A stretch of 64,000 nucleotides of DNA, taken from CAWVSB01 sp036960375. GTDB taxonomy: Bacteria > Pseudomonadota > Gammaproteobacteria > Pseudomonadales > CAWVSB01. Position numbers and translations under genes: made by a program. Shown one piece after another: positions 49,361 through 58,811 of this stretch (within the stretch, counting starts at the first letter, position 1; each line of letters opens with the position of its first letter). The stretch spans positions 1-64,000 of the forward strand of contig JBALVY010000005.1 of NCBI GenBank assembly GCA_036960375.1, written 5' to 3'. The notes under the pieces were generated by a model. That model ran no database searches. It was not told the origin of the DNA and saw only the letters and a program-made list of their open reading frames with translations.

Positions 49361-52300
49361 TTACCCTCTGGGGTCATTCTTTGCGCGTGGTTGTGGGGCT
49401 CGTGTTGGCTGAATAACCGGGGCAGGAGCTAAGTCTTCCTTAGGCTCTGGACGTAGCGTGACCACCTGTACGTCATTTACTGGCGCTGGTTTGTCACGTG
49501 GGTCGTTAGAGGCCCGGCCAACAGGCTTGCTGGCTACAACAGCCGGCTCTTCAACAGGCGCAGGCGAAGGTTCTGGCTTGGGCTCCGCTGCCGCTGGAAT
49601 CTCGGCGACTGCTTCGACCTCTGTTGGCTCGGCTTGCGCTACGATCGGAGCGGCTTGTGGGGACGCTTCTACCGGTACTTCGCTCGTTTCTTCGGTCGCT
49701 ATTTCAGAGTTAACTTCTGGCGCAGCTTCTACTGTTTCTTCTGCCGCAGGCTCAGGGGTGACGGGCGCCTGCGTTACAGTTTCCAGTACCGGCTCGATGT
49801 TATCTTCGACGACAGGCGCTGGAGCTTCTGTTACTTCAGCCGCCGCTACTTCTTCTACGGCAGCGCTAGCTGGTTCAGGCTCTGTTACTGCTTGGCTCTG
49901 TGTTGTTTCCTGAACAGGAACTGCTTCAATTGCCGGTGCAGTAGTTGCAGCAACAGGAGCACTTGTTTCCTGAATCGCGGCTACAGCTGGCTGGGCGTCA
50001 GTGACAGCTTGATCGACTTCGGCCGAAGCTACAGTTTGAGCTGCGTCTTGCGCAACCGGATTTGCCTCATGGCGCTGGCGCTGGGTTTCAGCACGATTAC
50101 CGCCGCGGCGACGTTCTTGCGTATTGCGTGGCTTTTGATTGCGTGGTCGTCGGGCTGGGCGATTTTCCTGATTTTCGACGGCAGTGGTTTCAACGGCAGT
50201 GGTTTCCGCGGCCTGGGCCTGAGGTGCGGCCTGCTCGTTAATTTCGAGCGCAGCGTGCTCTGTCGTATTTTCGCTTTTGGGGCGGCGTTGTGTATTGCGG
50301 CGACGCTGTTGGCCTTCGTTTCGATTGCGCTCACCCGATTTCTGCTCGTCAGGGCCGCGGCGTTTATCCTGCTGGCCGGCTGATGCCTGATCGTCCCGTC
50401 TTGGCTCATTTCTACGTTGTTGCCCGCGACGCTGTTGGTTGCCGCTACGTTGTTGTCCGCTGCGCTGTTGACCACTGCGTTGCCTATCTCCACCGCTACG
50501 CTGTTGGCTGCTGCGCTGGCCACGCTTAGGCTGAGGCGTGGGCTCCGGCTCGTCTTTGCCGAATAGCGATTGCCAGATGCGTGCAAATAAACCTGGCTTG
50601 GGTTGTTGTTTCTTGCCGGGTCGACGTTGTTGCGTTTTGGGTTTTTCGGTTGCAGCGCTCGGAGTCGCGGCGGCCGGTGCCGGGGCGCGAGCGCCTGCAG
50701 CAGTCGTTGATTTAATTGCCGCCTGAGGAGCATCAGGAATTGCAGCGGCGCTTGATTCTTCGACAATGTCTTCAGCGGGAGAATCCAGCTCAATTTCGAA
50801 GCTGGATTGCTTGGAGCCGGCTTCGTCACTGTCGTCGCGCAAGCGCTGAACTTCAAAGTGCGGCGTTTGCAGCGCTGGATTGGGGATGATCAGGATTTTC
50901 GTTTTAGCCGTCAGTTCAATTTCGGATATCGCCGCACGCTTTTCATTCAGCAGATAGGTGCCCACTGAAACCGGTACGATAACGCGTATCTCGGCACTGC
51001 GCTCCTTGGTCGACTCTTCCTGAATAATACGAAGCAGCGCTAGAGCGAGTGATTTGGTGTCACGAATGGTGCCTTGTCCACTACAGCGTGGGCAAACGAT
51101 ACTGCTGGTTTCACCCAATGATGGGCGCAGTCGTTGGCGTGAAAGCTCCATAAGACCAAAGCGGGATATACGGCTAACTTGCACTCGGGCACGATCGGCC
51201 TGCAGTGCATCGCGCATACGGTTTTCAACTTCTTTCTGGTTGCGCACTGCCGACATATCGATGAAGTCGATAACAATCAGGCCACCAATATCACGTAAGC
51301 GCAATTGGCGGGCGATTTCATCTGCCGCTTCCAGATTAGTTTGTGTTGCCGTTTCTTCTATATCCGCGCCGCGGGTAGATTTTGCGGAGTTAATATCGAT
51401 GGATACCAGAGCTTCTGTTGGATCGATAACAATCGAGCCGCCTGAAGGCAGTTTGACTTCCCTCTGGAAGGCCGTTTCGATCTGGGTTTCTATCTGATAG
51501 CGATTGAATAGTGGTACTTCGTTATCGTAAAGCTTGATGCGATTTAAAAAGTGCGGCATGACCTGTTGTACAAAGTCGTGTGCTTCTTTAAATGCGTCTT
51601 GAGAGTCGATAAGCACTTCGCTGATATCATCACGCAGATAATCACGTATAGCGCGAATGATGACGTTGCTTTCTTGCAGGATCAGTAACGGCGCTTTTTG
51701 TTCTTCTACAACAGTGGTTATTGAGGTCCACAGTTGTACCAAGTAATCTAAATCCCACTGTAATTCTTCTGCGCTGCGGCCAATGCCAGCGGTGCGGACA
51801 ATCACGCCCATCCCACTAGGGATGTTAAGTTTACTCATCGCATCGCGCAGTTCGTTGCGTTCATCACCTTCAATGCGACGGGAGATGCCTCCGGCGCGCG
51901 GGTTATTGGGCATTAATACAAGGTAGCGGCCAGCAAGCGAGACAAAAGTCGTCAGCGCTGCTCCTTTGTTGCCGCGTTCTTCTTTATCTACCTGAACAAC
52001 AACTTCAGTGCCTTCTTTGACCAATTCCCTGATTTTCAGTCGGCCGCCTTCAGATGGCTTTTGGCTGAAATACTGACGGGAGATTTCCTTGAGCGGTAAA
52101 AAACCATGGCGGTCTGCACCAAAATCGACAAATGCAGCTTCCAGACTGGGTTCTACACGAGTGATTTTACCGATGTAGACATTGGCTTTTTTCTGCACTC
52201 GCGTGCGGTTTTCTATATCCAGATCATACAGGCGTTGTCCGTCAACCAGACCAACGCGCAACTCTTCTGGCTGAGTTGCATTTATTAGCATTCTTTTCAT
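49361..52300 (-). CDS. rne: Ribonuclease E
   Basis: The main endonuclease for mRNA decay and rRNA/tRNA processing, scaffold of the degradosome. 979 residues. The catalytic half (1-510) shows 'MKRMLINATQPEELRVGLVD', the S1 domain 'ANVYIGKITRVEPSLEAAFV', DNase-I-like 'VSIDINSAKSTRG' and 'GGLIVIDFIDM', and the Zn-link CPRCSGQG. The C-terminal half is disordered: Arg/Gln/Ser-rich repeats (QQRSGQQRSGNQQRRGQQRR, about 615-700) that should bind RNA, then Pro/Ala/Glu/Val-rich sequence ending 'RAPQPRAKNDPRG'. Such ends carry docking segments for helicase and enolase or PNPase; I cannot locate them with confidence. Confidence 0.97.
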   Translation of the reverse strand: MKRMLINATQPEELRVGLVDGQRLYDLDIENRTRVQKKANVYIGKITRVEPSLEAAFVDFGADRHGFLPLKEISRQYFSQKPSEGGRLKIRELVKEGTEVVVQVDKEERGNKGAALTTFVSLAGRYLVLMPNNPRAGGISRRIEGDERNELRDAMSKLNIPSGMGVIVRTAGIGRSAEELQWDLDYLVQLWTSITTVVEEQKAPLLILQESNVIIRAIRDYLRDDISEVLIDSQDAFKEAHDFVQQVMPHFLNRIKLYDNEVPLFNRYQIETQIETAFQREVKLPSGGSIVIDPTEALVSIDINSAKSTRGADIEETATQTNLEAADEIARQLRLRDIGGLIVIDFIDMSAVRNQKEVENRMRDALQADRARVQVSRISRFGLMELSRQRLRPSLGETSSIVCPRCSGQGTIRDTKSLALALLRIIQEESTKERSAEIRVIVPVSVGTYLLNEKRAAISEIELTAKTKILIIPNPALQTPHFEVQRLRDDSDEAGSKQSSFEIELDSPAEDIVEESSAAAIPDAPQAAIKSTTAAGARAPAPAAATPSAATEKPKTQQRRPGKKQQPKPGLFARIWQSLFGKDEPEPTPQPKRGQRSSQQRSGGDRQRSGQQRSGQQRSGNQQRRGQQRRNEPRRDDQASAGQQDKRRGPDEQKSGERNRNEGQQRRRNTQRRPKSENTTEHAALEINEQAAPQAQAAETTAVETTAVENQENRPARRPRNQKPRNTQERRRGGNRAETQRQRHEANPVAQDAAQTVASAEVDQAVTDAQPAVAAIQETSAPVAATTAPAIEAVPVQETTQSQAVTEPEPASAAVEEVAAAEVTEAPAPVVEDNIEPVLETVTQAPVTPEPAAEETVEAAPEVNSEIATEETSEVPVEASPQAAPIVAQAEPTEVEAVAEIPAAAEPKPEPSPAPVEEPAVVASKPVGRASNDPRDKPAPVNDVQVVTLRPEPKEDLAPAPVIQPTRAPQPRAKNDPRG

Positions 52301-52774
52301 TACGTTTACTCTATTTAAGCAAACGCATCATTCCTCGGCGTAGCCGCAAGGAAACGAATCTGTCCAAGTTGTCTCTTATATTACCCAACCGGGTTCAGTT
52401 TTGTATTCCTGCCAGGCCCGCTTAATGGGCTTGGCGCTATCAGTTTTACCTCGTTCGGGGTAGCCGGGTCGAATGTTCAAGGTCGACCGCTCTGGCTTCC
52501 GATTTCCGGTGTTGCAATTCCAGCAGTGCCTCAGTTCACATTGTGCTGTTTGGCAGGGCTGGATATTTGTGTTTGCAACTGACGACGTACCGTGAGAATC
52601 TGCGTCGCAATTTCTATGTCATACCTGTTTTTGTGCAGGTAAATTCAAATAAATTACTGGTCTTACTTGTCGGCTGCTATTGCAGCGTGGGCTAAAGCCA
52701 GTATGCTTGTGGGCCGCCTTTCTCTATATTTGTATCAAGCGCACCCAGCGCAGCGGAATATAGCAGGAAGTCAT
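52301..52774. promoter_or_regulatory. rne/rluC divergent region with rne 5' leader hairpins
   Basis: 474 bases. Close to rne is a stem-loop at 52331-52353 (TTCCT..AGGAA with inner CGGC/GCCG). A second short stem ACCTG/CAGGT is at 52623-52640. In E. coli the long rne leader folds and is cut by RNase E for autoregulation, and this region has a similar length; a similar role here is inference. Near rluC, AGGAA at 52763-52767 is the ribosome binding site. Promoters are not resolved. Confidence 0.4.
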
Positions 52775-53761
52775 ATGTACTTCAATCACTTACAGAATAT
52801 CCCTATGGTAGATGATAGCTCTAGCCCAAACAGACTTCCGGTCCAATTATTGACGGTGGAGGAGGGTTATGAGGGTCAAAGACTCGATAACTTCCTTTTG
52901 GCCCGCCTGCACGGCTTGCCCAAGACTCGCCTGTATCGGCTGTTGCGTAAGGGAGAGATTCGGGTCAATAAAGGCAGAATCAGGCAGGATTATCGCGTAC
53001 AAATAGGCGATGTCGTTCGTGTCCCTCCATTAGTACTGGCCGAACGTCGTGCTCCAGGGCAGGCTAGTGACCGCCTGGTGACTCGGCTGGAAGATAGTAT
53101 ATTGTATGAAGATGACGCGGTAATGGTCATTAACAAACCCAGTGGATTGGCTGTTCATGGTGGTAGTGGCATTAATTTGGGGCTTATAGAGGCCCTGCGT
53201 CAGGCCCGTCCGCAGGACCGGCAGCTTGAACTGGTGCATCGCCTGGACCGAGAAACCTCTGGTTGTTTGATGATTGCCCGCAAACGAAGTGCGCTGCGTT
53301 CCCTGCATGCCGCCTTGCGAGAGGGTCATGTTGATAAGACTTATACTGCCCTGGTATTAGGTAAGTGGCCGCGCGGATTGCGAGAAGTGAGGGCACCTTT
53401 GCTCAAAAACCACCTGCAAAGTGGAGAGCGAATGGTTAAGGTCGATGAAGAAGGTAAGCGTTCTCATACCCGATTTGAGGTGACCAGGTCCAATTCCAGG
53501 GTGTCCTTAATGAAGGTAAGTCCAGTGACAGGGCGCACTCATCAAATTCGCGTTCATGCCCGTCACGCCGGGCACCCCCTGGTTGGCGATGATAAATATG
53601 GCAGCGATGAGGCGAACAAGGAATTTCGTAAGATGGGTTGTAAAAGGCTGTTTTTACACGCCAGTCGACTACGCTTCCCTCTTCTTGATGGCAAGATTAT
53701 CGAAGTTGAAGCGCCTCTGCCTGAAGATCTGCAGACAACCTTGTTAAATGTCTTTGAGTGA
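52775..53761 (+). CDS. rluC: 23S rRNA pseudouridine(955/2504/2580) synthase
   Basis: 328 residues from ATG 52775, chosen for AGGAA upstream; the frame is open to 52667 without similarity. An N-terminal S4 domain ('QRLDNFLLARLHGLPKTRLY', 'LLRKGEIRVNKGRI') precedes a RluA-type catalytic domain with 'INKPSGLAVHGGSG', the catalytic Asp in 'LVHRLDRETSGCL', 'LLKNHLQSGERMVKV' and 'SPVTGRTHQIRVHARHAGHP'. The back-to-back arrangement with rne is shared with E. coli and Pseudomonas. Confidence 0.95.
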   Translation: MYFNHLQNIPMVDDSSSPNRLPVQLLTVEEGYEGQRLDNFLLARLHGLPKTRLYRLLRKGEIRVNKGRIRQDYRVQIGDVVRVPPLVLAERRAPGQASDRLVTRLEDSILYEDDAVMVINKPSGLAVHGGSGINLGLIEALRQARPQDRQLELVHRLDRETSGCLMIARKRSALRSLHAALREGHVDKTYTALVLGKWPRGLREVRAPLLKNHLQSGERMVKVDEEGKRSHTRFEVTRSNSRVSLMKVSPVTGRTHQIRVHARHAGHPLVGDDKYGSDEANKEFRKMGCKRLFLHASRLRFPLLDGKIIEVEAPLPEDLQTTLLNVFE

Positions 53762-53770
53762 CTGAACGAT

Positions 53771-54412
53771 ATGTTAATAATTCTTGATTGGGATGGCACT
53801 TTGGTGGACTCTGCCGGCCAAATAGTTTCAGCAATGCAATCTGCAATTGCCGACCGGGGTCTGGATTTTCGCGACTATGCCCAAGTCAGTGGCATTATTG
53901 GGTTGGGCCTGCCCGAGGCAATCGCCAGTTTATATCCGGCTGAGGACGATGTGGTGCGAGAAAAGCTGAGGCTGGCCTATGTGGATCATTTTCTGGCCGA
54001 CCCTAAAGCACCGGTTTTCTTTGACGGGGTAATGGAGACTCTCACGGTATTGCGTGAAGAAGGGCATGTTCTCGCTATTGCCACTGGTAAAAGCCGGCGC
54101 GGCCTGAACAGGGTATTGGGAGACCTGTCTCTGCTTGATTATTTCGACTACACGCGCTGCGCAGATGAGACGCGTTCAAAGCCTCATCCCCAGATGTTGC
54201 ACGAACTTTTGGCTCACTCGGGTACTGATCCGCAGGCGGCGGTGATGGTGGGCGATACTACATTTGATATGGAGATGGCTTTGGCTGCGAATATTGCAGC
54301 GGTAGCGGTTGAATACGGAGTGCATTCCAGTGACACGCTTCAGCAGCTAGGGCTTGATGGCATGTTGAGTGAGTTTAGTGCCCTGCGCGACTGGATTCGT
54401 TACAGGGTTTAG
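53771..54412 (+). CDS. HAD-family hydrolase (phosphoglycolate phosphatase-like)
   Basis: 213 residues. HAD motifs: 'ILDWDGTLVDS' with the nucleophile Asp, 'IATGKSRRGL' (motif II), Lys in 'RSKPHPQML' (motif III) and 'MVGDTTFDMEMA' (motif IV). A helical cap at about 15-80 makes it subclass IA. The substrate is unknown. The same gene follows rluC in Pseudomonas. The stop overlaps the end of maf on the other strand by four bases. Confidence 0.9.
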   Translation: MLIILDWDGTLVDSAGQIVSAMQSAIADRGLDFRDYAQVSGIIGLGLPEAIASLYPAEDDVVREKLRLAYVDHFLADPKAPVFFDGVMETLTVLREEGHVLAIATGKSRRGLNRVLGDLSLLDYFDYTRCADETRSKPHPQMLHELLAHSGTDPQAAVMVGDTTFDMEMALAANIAAVAVEYGVHSSDTLQQLGLDGMLSEFSALRDWIRYRV

Positions 54413-55062
54413 GGCACCTCTGAATAATGGCAATCGTACTCAGCGGACACAGGTGCCCTGGCCAATATCGGATTATAGCCCTCTGTGCGCAGCATATTGG
54501 CGAGTTGAATCAGCGGCAGGCCGATCAAGATATTGGGGTCATCACAGCGCAAGGCTTTAAAAAGGTTGATGCCGGCGCTTTCTACCTTAAAAGACCCCGC
54601 GCAGTCATAGGGCTTTTCCCACGCAAGATAGTGTTCAATCTCATCGTTTGAAAGTGCCCTGAAGTCGACGTCACAGGTTTCAACGGACCATTGCTCGTTT
54701 TTTGTCACATTATTGAACAAACATAAGCCGGTATAAAAGCGAATGGTGCGACCACTGCAATTTTGTAGCTGTTTAACCGCGTTGGCATGCGAGCCGGGCT
54801 TATGCAGAGTCAGTCCATCAAGGCTGGCGCTTTGGTCGCTGCCAATAATAAGGGCCGGTTGACCCGAAACCACGGCTTTTGCCTTTTCGCGGGCTAATCT
54901 GGCAGTCAGGCACTCGGCACTTTCACCCTCAATTGGGGTTTCGTCGATGTTGGGGCTGACGGTTTCGAATGTGGGTAGCAGCTTGGCCAGCCGTTGCCGG
55001 CGATAGACCGAACTGCTGGCTAATATGATAGTTTGTTGTCTGTGTCCGCTGAGATGGTCCAT
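54409..55062 (-). CDS. yceF: Maf family nucleotide pyrophosphatase (YceF type)
   Basis: 217 residues from ATG 55062 (an in-frame GTG at 55119 lies within the facing promoter). 'IILASSSVYRRQRLAKLLP', 'VSPNIDETPIEGES', 'IIGSDQSASLDGLTLHKPG' and 'DCAGSFKVESAGINLF' are the Maf signatures. The YceF subgroup removes pyrophosphate from 7-methyl-GTP, perhaps cleaning up modified nucleotides from RNA decay. It converges on the HAD gene and is divergent from yceD. Confidence 0.92.
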   Translation of the reverse strand: MDHLSGHRQQTIILASSSVYRRQRLAKLLPTFETVSPNIDETPIEGESAECLTARLAREKAKAVVSGQPALIIGSDQSASLDGLTLHKPGSHANAVKQLQNCSGRTIRFYTGLCLFNNVTKNEQWSVETCDVDFRALSNDEIEHYLAWEKPYDCAGSFKVESAGINLFKALRCDDPNILIGLPLIQLANMLRTEGYNPILARAPVSAEYDCHYSEVP

Positions 55063-55096
55063 AAAGCCCGAAATAGCCCTAAAATCAATAATTTTT

Positions 55097-55125
55097 TTGA
55101 CAGTAGGGTGTCTCCCCACTATGAT
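55097..55125 (+). promoter_or_regulatory. Strong sigma-70 promoter of yceD-rpmF, apparently giving a leaderless mRNA
   Basis: TTGACA (55097-55102), exactly 17 bases, TATGAT (55120-55125). Only 8 bases separate the -10 from the yceD ATG (55134). Transcription should start at or within about four bases of the start codon, leaving no room for a ribosome binding site. Confidence 0.8.
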
Positions 55126-55133
55126 GCGCGCCT

Positions 55134-55661
55134 ATGTCGACTGGTGGCCTTACAAGGCAAGCAGAAATCCGCAAATTAGCGGCTCACAATGCCATTATTC
55201 AAGGTGAATTGAAGGCAGCGGAGCTCGCTCGGTTTGCGAAAGCCCTGACAGATGACGGCGGAATCATATCTTATCGTTTAGCAGTACGCTATAACGAGGA
55301 GTACAGGCCGCTTATCGAGGGTACGGTGAGTGCTCGTGTTACGGTACAATGCCAGCGTTGTCTGGAGCCAATGGAGGTAGATCTTGCATCTGACCTCACG
55401 TGGCGCGTTGTATGGACTGATGAGCAAGCGAAACATCTTGATCGTGACATTGAACCATTGATTGCCCCAGAGGGCATCGTGGATTTACTGGCAGCTCTGG
55501 AAGACGAATTATTACTCTGTCTTCCTTATGTCAGTTATCACGAACCATCTGAGTGTAACGAAAAAGAAGTATATATTTCAGGTGAGATTGCATCTGAAGA
55601 AACGGAATCAAATGATCAGGCTAATCCATTTAAGTTATTGGAAAGTCTCAAGAAAACCTAG
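55134..55661 (+). CDS. yceD: YceD family protein (23S rRNA accumulation protein, DUF177)
   Basis: 175 residues. 'IRKLAAHNAIIQGELKAAEL' and 'VTVQCQRCLEPMEVDL' with a Cys pair, 'EDELLLCLPYVSYHEPSEC', and the ending 'NPFKLLESLKK' fit the YceD/DUF177 family. In E. coli, loss of YceD lowers 23S rRNA levels; plants have a related factor for plastid 23S rRNA. It is cotranscribed with rpmF, 22 bases downstream. The ATG sits directly at the promoter, so translation is probably leaderless. Confidence 0.93.
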   Translation: MSTGGLTRQAEIRKLAAHNAIIQGELKAAELARFAKALTDDGGIISYRLAVRYNEEYRPLIEGTVSARVTVQCQRCLEPMEVDLASDLTWRVVWTDEQAKHLDRDIEPLIAPEGIVDLLAALEDELLLCLPYVSYHEPSECNEKEVYISGEIASEETESNDQANPFKLLESLKKT

Positions 55662-55683
55662 CTCTACGAGGAGTTATTAACTC

Positions 55684-55866
55684 ATGGCTGTACAGAAAAG
55701 TAAGAAAACACGTTCACGTCGCGGAATGCGTCGATCACATGATGCACTGTCCACTGCAACTTTGTCAGTAGACCAGACCAGTGGTGAAACGCATTTGCGT
55801 CACCATGTAACCAAAGACGGTTTTTATCGTGGTCGTAAAGTCATTAGCACTGGCGACGGCGAGTAA
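55684..55866 (+). CDS. rpmF: 50S ribosomal protein L32
   Basis: 60 residues, basic. 'MAVQKSKKTRSRRGMRRSHD' and 'HHVTKDGFYRGRKV' are the L32 pattern. The zinc Cys residues found in some species are absent, as is usual in this group. ACGAGGAG precedes the ATG. It sits between yceD and plsX, the common bacterial order. Confidence 0.97.
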   Translation: MAVQKSKKTRSRRGMRRSHDALSTATLSVDQTSGETHLRHHVTKDGFYRGRKVISTGDGE

Positions 55867-55879
55867 GCGATACCGCAGC

Positions 55880-56899
55880 TTGGTTTCGGGTGTTCGTATT
55901 GCGGTTGATGCGATGGGAGGGGATTTTGGCCCTTCCGTTACAGTTCCCGCTTGCATACGAGCACTTGCACATCACCCAGAGCTAAGCATAGTTCTGGTTG
56001 GTCGTGAGCCCGATATTCGGGCAAATCTCCCTCCTGATACATCCTTCCTTCAAGACAGATTAACTATTACGCACTGCGACGATGTTGTCGCCATGACCGA
56101 TAAACCGGTATTTGCTTTACGCAATCGGCGTCAGTCGTCTATGCGTATCGCTATAGAATTATTGCAGGCGGGCGAGGTCGCAGCTTGTGTTAGCGGTGGT
56201 AATACCGGTGCCTTAATGGCAATGGGTTTTTACGTGCTGAAGGCGACGCCAGGCATTGATCGGCCAGCAATCTGTACGGCATTACCCACAGCTGAAGGAC
56301 ATTGCTACCTGCTAGACCTTGGCGCCAACGTGGATAGCCGCGCAGAGCATTTGCATCAGTTCGCTATTATGGGTTCTTTGCTGGCTCAGGTGCTGGACGA
56401 CAAAGCCTCTCCCGAAGTGGTGTTACTAAATATAGGTGAGGAAGCCAACAAGGGTAATAGCCAGGTAAAATTGGCAGCTGAGCTTATCGGGCGAGATAAA
56501 CGTTTGAATTACGGAGGCTATCTTGAGGCAGACCGACTGTTTCTGGGTGAAGCTGATGTGGCCGTTTGCGATGGTTTTGTGGGCAATGTCGCTATTAAGT
56601 CCAGCGAAGGGACTGCGCGTCTAATTGCCAGTAAGATTGCACAAGAGTTTAATCGAAACCTGTTTACCCGCCTACTGGCCAAGATGGTTTGGCCGGCGAT
56701 ACAAAGGGTACAGAAGGCTATTGACCCTGCAGCGTATAACGGTGCATTCTTTCTCGGCCTGCAAGGCGTTTTGGTGAAAAGTCACGGTAACGCAGATGTG
56801 GATGGTTTTGTCAGGGCGATAGATCGCTCTTTATTGGCAGTCGAGAACAATATGGTGGCTCTGCTGGATGAGCAGCTGGAACTTATTAACAGAGCCTGA
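55880..56899 (+). CDS. plsX: Phosphate acyltransferase PlsX
   Basis: Converts acyl-ACP to acyl-phosphate for phospholipid synthesis. The core begins 'RIAVDAMGGDFGPSVTVP' and includes 'ALRNRRQSSMRIAIELL', 'GEVAACVSGGNTGALMAMG', 'LDLGANVD' and 'VCDGFVGNVAIKSSEG'. No ATG precedes the core. TTG 55880 (339 residues) gives the usual N-terminal length. GTG 55829 would overlap rpmF by 38 bases and is the alternative. Confidence 0.95.
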   Translation: MVSGVRIAVDAMGGDFGPSVTVPACIRALAHHPELSIVLVGREPDIRANLPPDTSFLQDRLTITHCDDVVAMTDKPVFALRNRRQSSMRIAIELLQAGEVAACVSGGNTGALMAMGFYVLKATPGIDRPAICTALPTAEGHCYLLDLGANVDSRAEHLHQFAIMGSLLAQVLDDKASPEVVLLNIGEEANKGNSQVKLAAELIGRDKRLNYGGYLEADRLFLGEADVAVCDGFVGNVAIKSSEGTARLIASKIAQEFNRNLFTRLLAKMVWPAIQRVQKAIDPAAYNGAFFLGLQGVLVKSHGNADVDGFVRAIDRSLLAVENNMVALLDEQLELINRA

Positions 56900-56921
56900 A
56901 AAATTTTAGGAGATAAAGATA

Positions 56922-57857
56922 ATGACGAATTCTCAATTGGCTATTGTATTTCCAGGTCAGGGCTCACAGAAAGTTGGAATGCTGTCTGAGCTAGCGGCTG
57001 TCTCCCCTCTGGTTGAAGAAACCTTTAGCGAGGCATCCCAAGTGTTGGGCTATGACTTGTGGGCACTTGTTCAAAGCGGTCCACAAGAAGACCTTAATCT
57101 GACTGAGCGTACCCAGCCTATGTTGTTAACGGCCAGTATAGCGCTATGGCGTATCTGGCAGCAGCGCGGTGGAGCAGTACCTGCGGTGCTGGCCGGCCAT
57201 AGCCTGGGCGAATTTACCGCTTTGGTGTGTGCAGGTGTACTCGAGTTTACCGATGCCGTGCGTCTGGTACAGCAGAGGGGTTCATTTATGCAGTCCGCCG
57301 TACCGGTTGGCGAGGGCGCCATGGCGGCCATTATCGGTTTGGCAGATGACGCCATAAACACGGCTTGTGCAGAGGCGGCTCAAGGTGAGTGCGTGGCTGC
57401 AGTAAATTATAACTCACCGGGTCAGGTGGTGATTGCAGGTCAGGCAGCCGCGGTAGCGCGTGCAATAGATGCGTGTAAGGCTGCCGGCGCCAAACGTGCT
57501 TTGCCTTTACCTGTGAGTGCCCCTTTCCATACCGATTTAATGCGGCCTGCAGGAGAGCAACTGGCAATAGAGATCGCCAAGCTGAATTTCAAGGCTCCAA
57601 GCATACCGATTGTGCACAACGTTCATGCCAAGGTTGAGTCTGATCCTGAGCGTATTAAGCAGTTAATGGTAGAGCAGATATACAGCCCCGTGCAATGGGT
57701 GTCTTGCGTGCAGGCTATTGCCGATCGTGGTATTAATCAGGCGATTGAGTGTGGTCCGGGAAATGTGCTCAGTGGTTTGATGCGCAGAATTGATAAAAGT
57801 ATTAGCTGTCAGGGCATAGATTCACCTGAAGCTATGGATAAAGCACTGGCGACTTAG
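56922..57857 (+). CDS. fabD: Malonyl-CoA:ACP transacylase
   Basis: Loads malonyl groups onto acyl carrier protein. 311 residues. 'VFPGQGSQKVGML' at the start, the Ser nucleophile in 'AGHSLGEFTAL', Arg in 'VQQRGSFMQ', and the catalytic His in 'PVSAPFHTDLM'. AGGAGA precedes the ATG. Length is that of E. coli FabD (309). Confidence 0.97.
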   Translation: MTNSQLAIVFPGQGSQKVGMLSELAAVSPLVEETFSEASQVLGYDLWALVQSGPQEDLNLTERTQPMLLTASIALWRIWQQRGGAVPAVLAGHSLGEFTALVCAGVLEFTDAVRLVQQRGSFMQSAVPVGEGAMAAIIGLADDAINTACAEAAQGECVAAVNYNSPGQVVIAGQAAAVARAIDACKAAGAKRALPLPVSAPFHTDLMRPAGEQLAIEIAKLNFKAPSIPIVHNVHAKVESDPERIKQLMVEQIYSPVQWVSCVQAIADRGINQAIECGPGNVLSGLMRRIDKSISCQGIDSPEAMDKALAT

Positions 57858-57913
57858 TCGGGCAGTTTTGATATTGTGTTGTTAATTTAGATGGTTGAGC
57901 GCGCAGGAGATAG

Positions 57914-58660
57914 ATGATGAGTATTGACGGAAAAGTGGCATTGGTAACCGGGGCCAGCAGAGGTATAGGCGCTGCTATTGCAGATGGGCTTGGCGCACAG
58001 GGCGCGGTAGTGATCGGCACAGCAACCACCGATGCCGGTGCTCAACGTATCGACGAGCGCTTAAAAGCAGCAGGAATCAAAGGTGCCGGGCGCTGCTTGA
58101 ATGTTACCGAAGCAGGAGCGGCCGAGGCCTTGATTAAGGACATTGTTGCTGAATTTGGTGCTATCCAGATCTTGGTAAATAATGCGGGTATCACCCGTGA
58201 TAACCTGATGATGCGAATGAAAGATACAGAGTGGAACGAGGTTGTAGACACTAATCTCAATGCAATCTTTCGGGTTTCAAAGGCCTGTTTGCGTGGAATG
58301 ATGAAGGCGCGTTGGGGCAGAATTATTAATATAAGCTCAGTGGTTGGCTCAATGGGCAACCCGGGGCAGGCTAATTATTCGGCAACCAAGGCTGGTGTGG
58401 AAGGTTTTAGTCGATCCCTGGCCTCAGAAGTGGGCAGTCGCGGTATCACTGTTAACTCGGTAGCTCCGGGGTTTATTAGTACCGATATGACTGCCGAGTT
58501 GTCTAGCGAACAGAAAGACGCTATGTTATCCCGAGTCCCCGCGGGACGGCTTGGTCAACCTGAGGAAATTGCTGCTCTGGTAGTGTTTTTAGCAGGAGAA
58601 CCTGCTGGTTATATTACCGGAGAGACCATTCAGATCAACGGTGGAATGTATATGTCTTAG
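57914..58660 (+). CDS. fabG: 3-oxoacyl-ACP reductase
   Basis: NADPH-dependent reduction of 3-ketoacyl-ACP in fatty acid elongation. 248-residue SDR: cofactor loop 'TGASRGIGAAIA', 'NNAGITRDNLMMRMKD', catalytic Ser in 'INISSVVGSMGNPGQANYSA' with Tyr and Lys in YSATK, and 'PGFISTDMTAEL'. AGGAG precedes two adjacent ATG codons, and either may be used. Confidence 0.97.
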   Translation: MMSIDGKVALVTGASRGIGAAIADGLGAQGAVVIGTATTDAGAQRIDERLKAAGIKGAGRCLNVTEAGAAEALIKDIVAEFGAIQILVNNAGITRDNLMMRMKDTEWNEVVDTNLNAIFRVSKACLRGMMKARWGRIINISSVVGSMGNPGQANYSATKAGVEGFSRSLASEVGSRGITVNSVAPGFISTDMTAELSSEQKDAMLSRVPAGRLGQPEEIAALVVFLAGEPAGYITGETIQINGGMYMS

Positions 58661-58702
58661 TGGTTGTTTTTTGAGCAAAAACAAGACAATTGAAATCAAC
58701 TG

Positions 58703-58730
58703 TTACAAAGCGCGAAAAATTTAGTAAAAT
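58703..58730 (+). promoter_or_regulatory. Candidate acpP promoter
   Basis: TTACAA (58703-58708), 16 bases, TAAAAT (58725-58730), about 80 bases before acpP. A separate promoter for the highly expressed acpP is known in other gammaproteobacteria. Confidence 0.5.
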
Positions 58731-58811
58731 GCCGCTGCAGATTTGGTAGAACCAATAATAAGGCGCCCAACAGCGCAACTGTCTTATAACTGATTAGGAG
58801 TAAGTATTAAT

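Noticed and set aside
49458..50856. Long open frames in other frames and on the other strand of the rne tail
   Set aside because: They result from the biased Pro/Ala/Arg/Gln codons of the disordered RNase E C-terminus.
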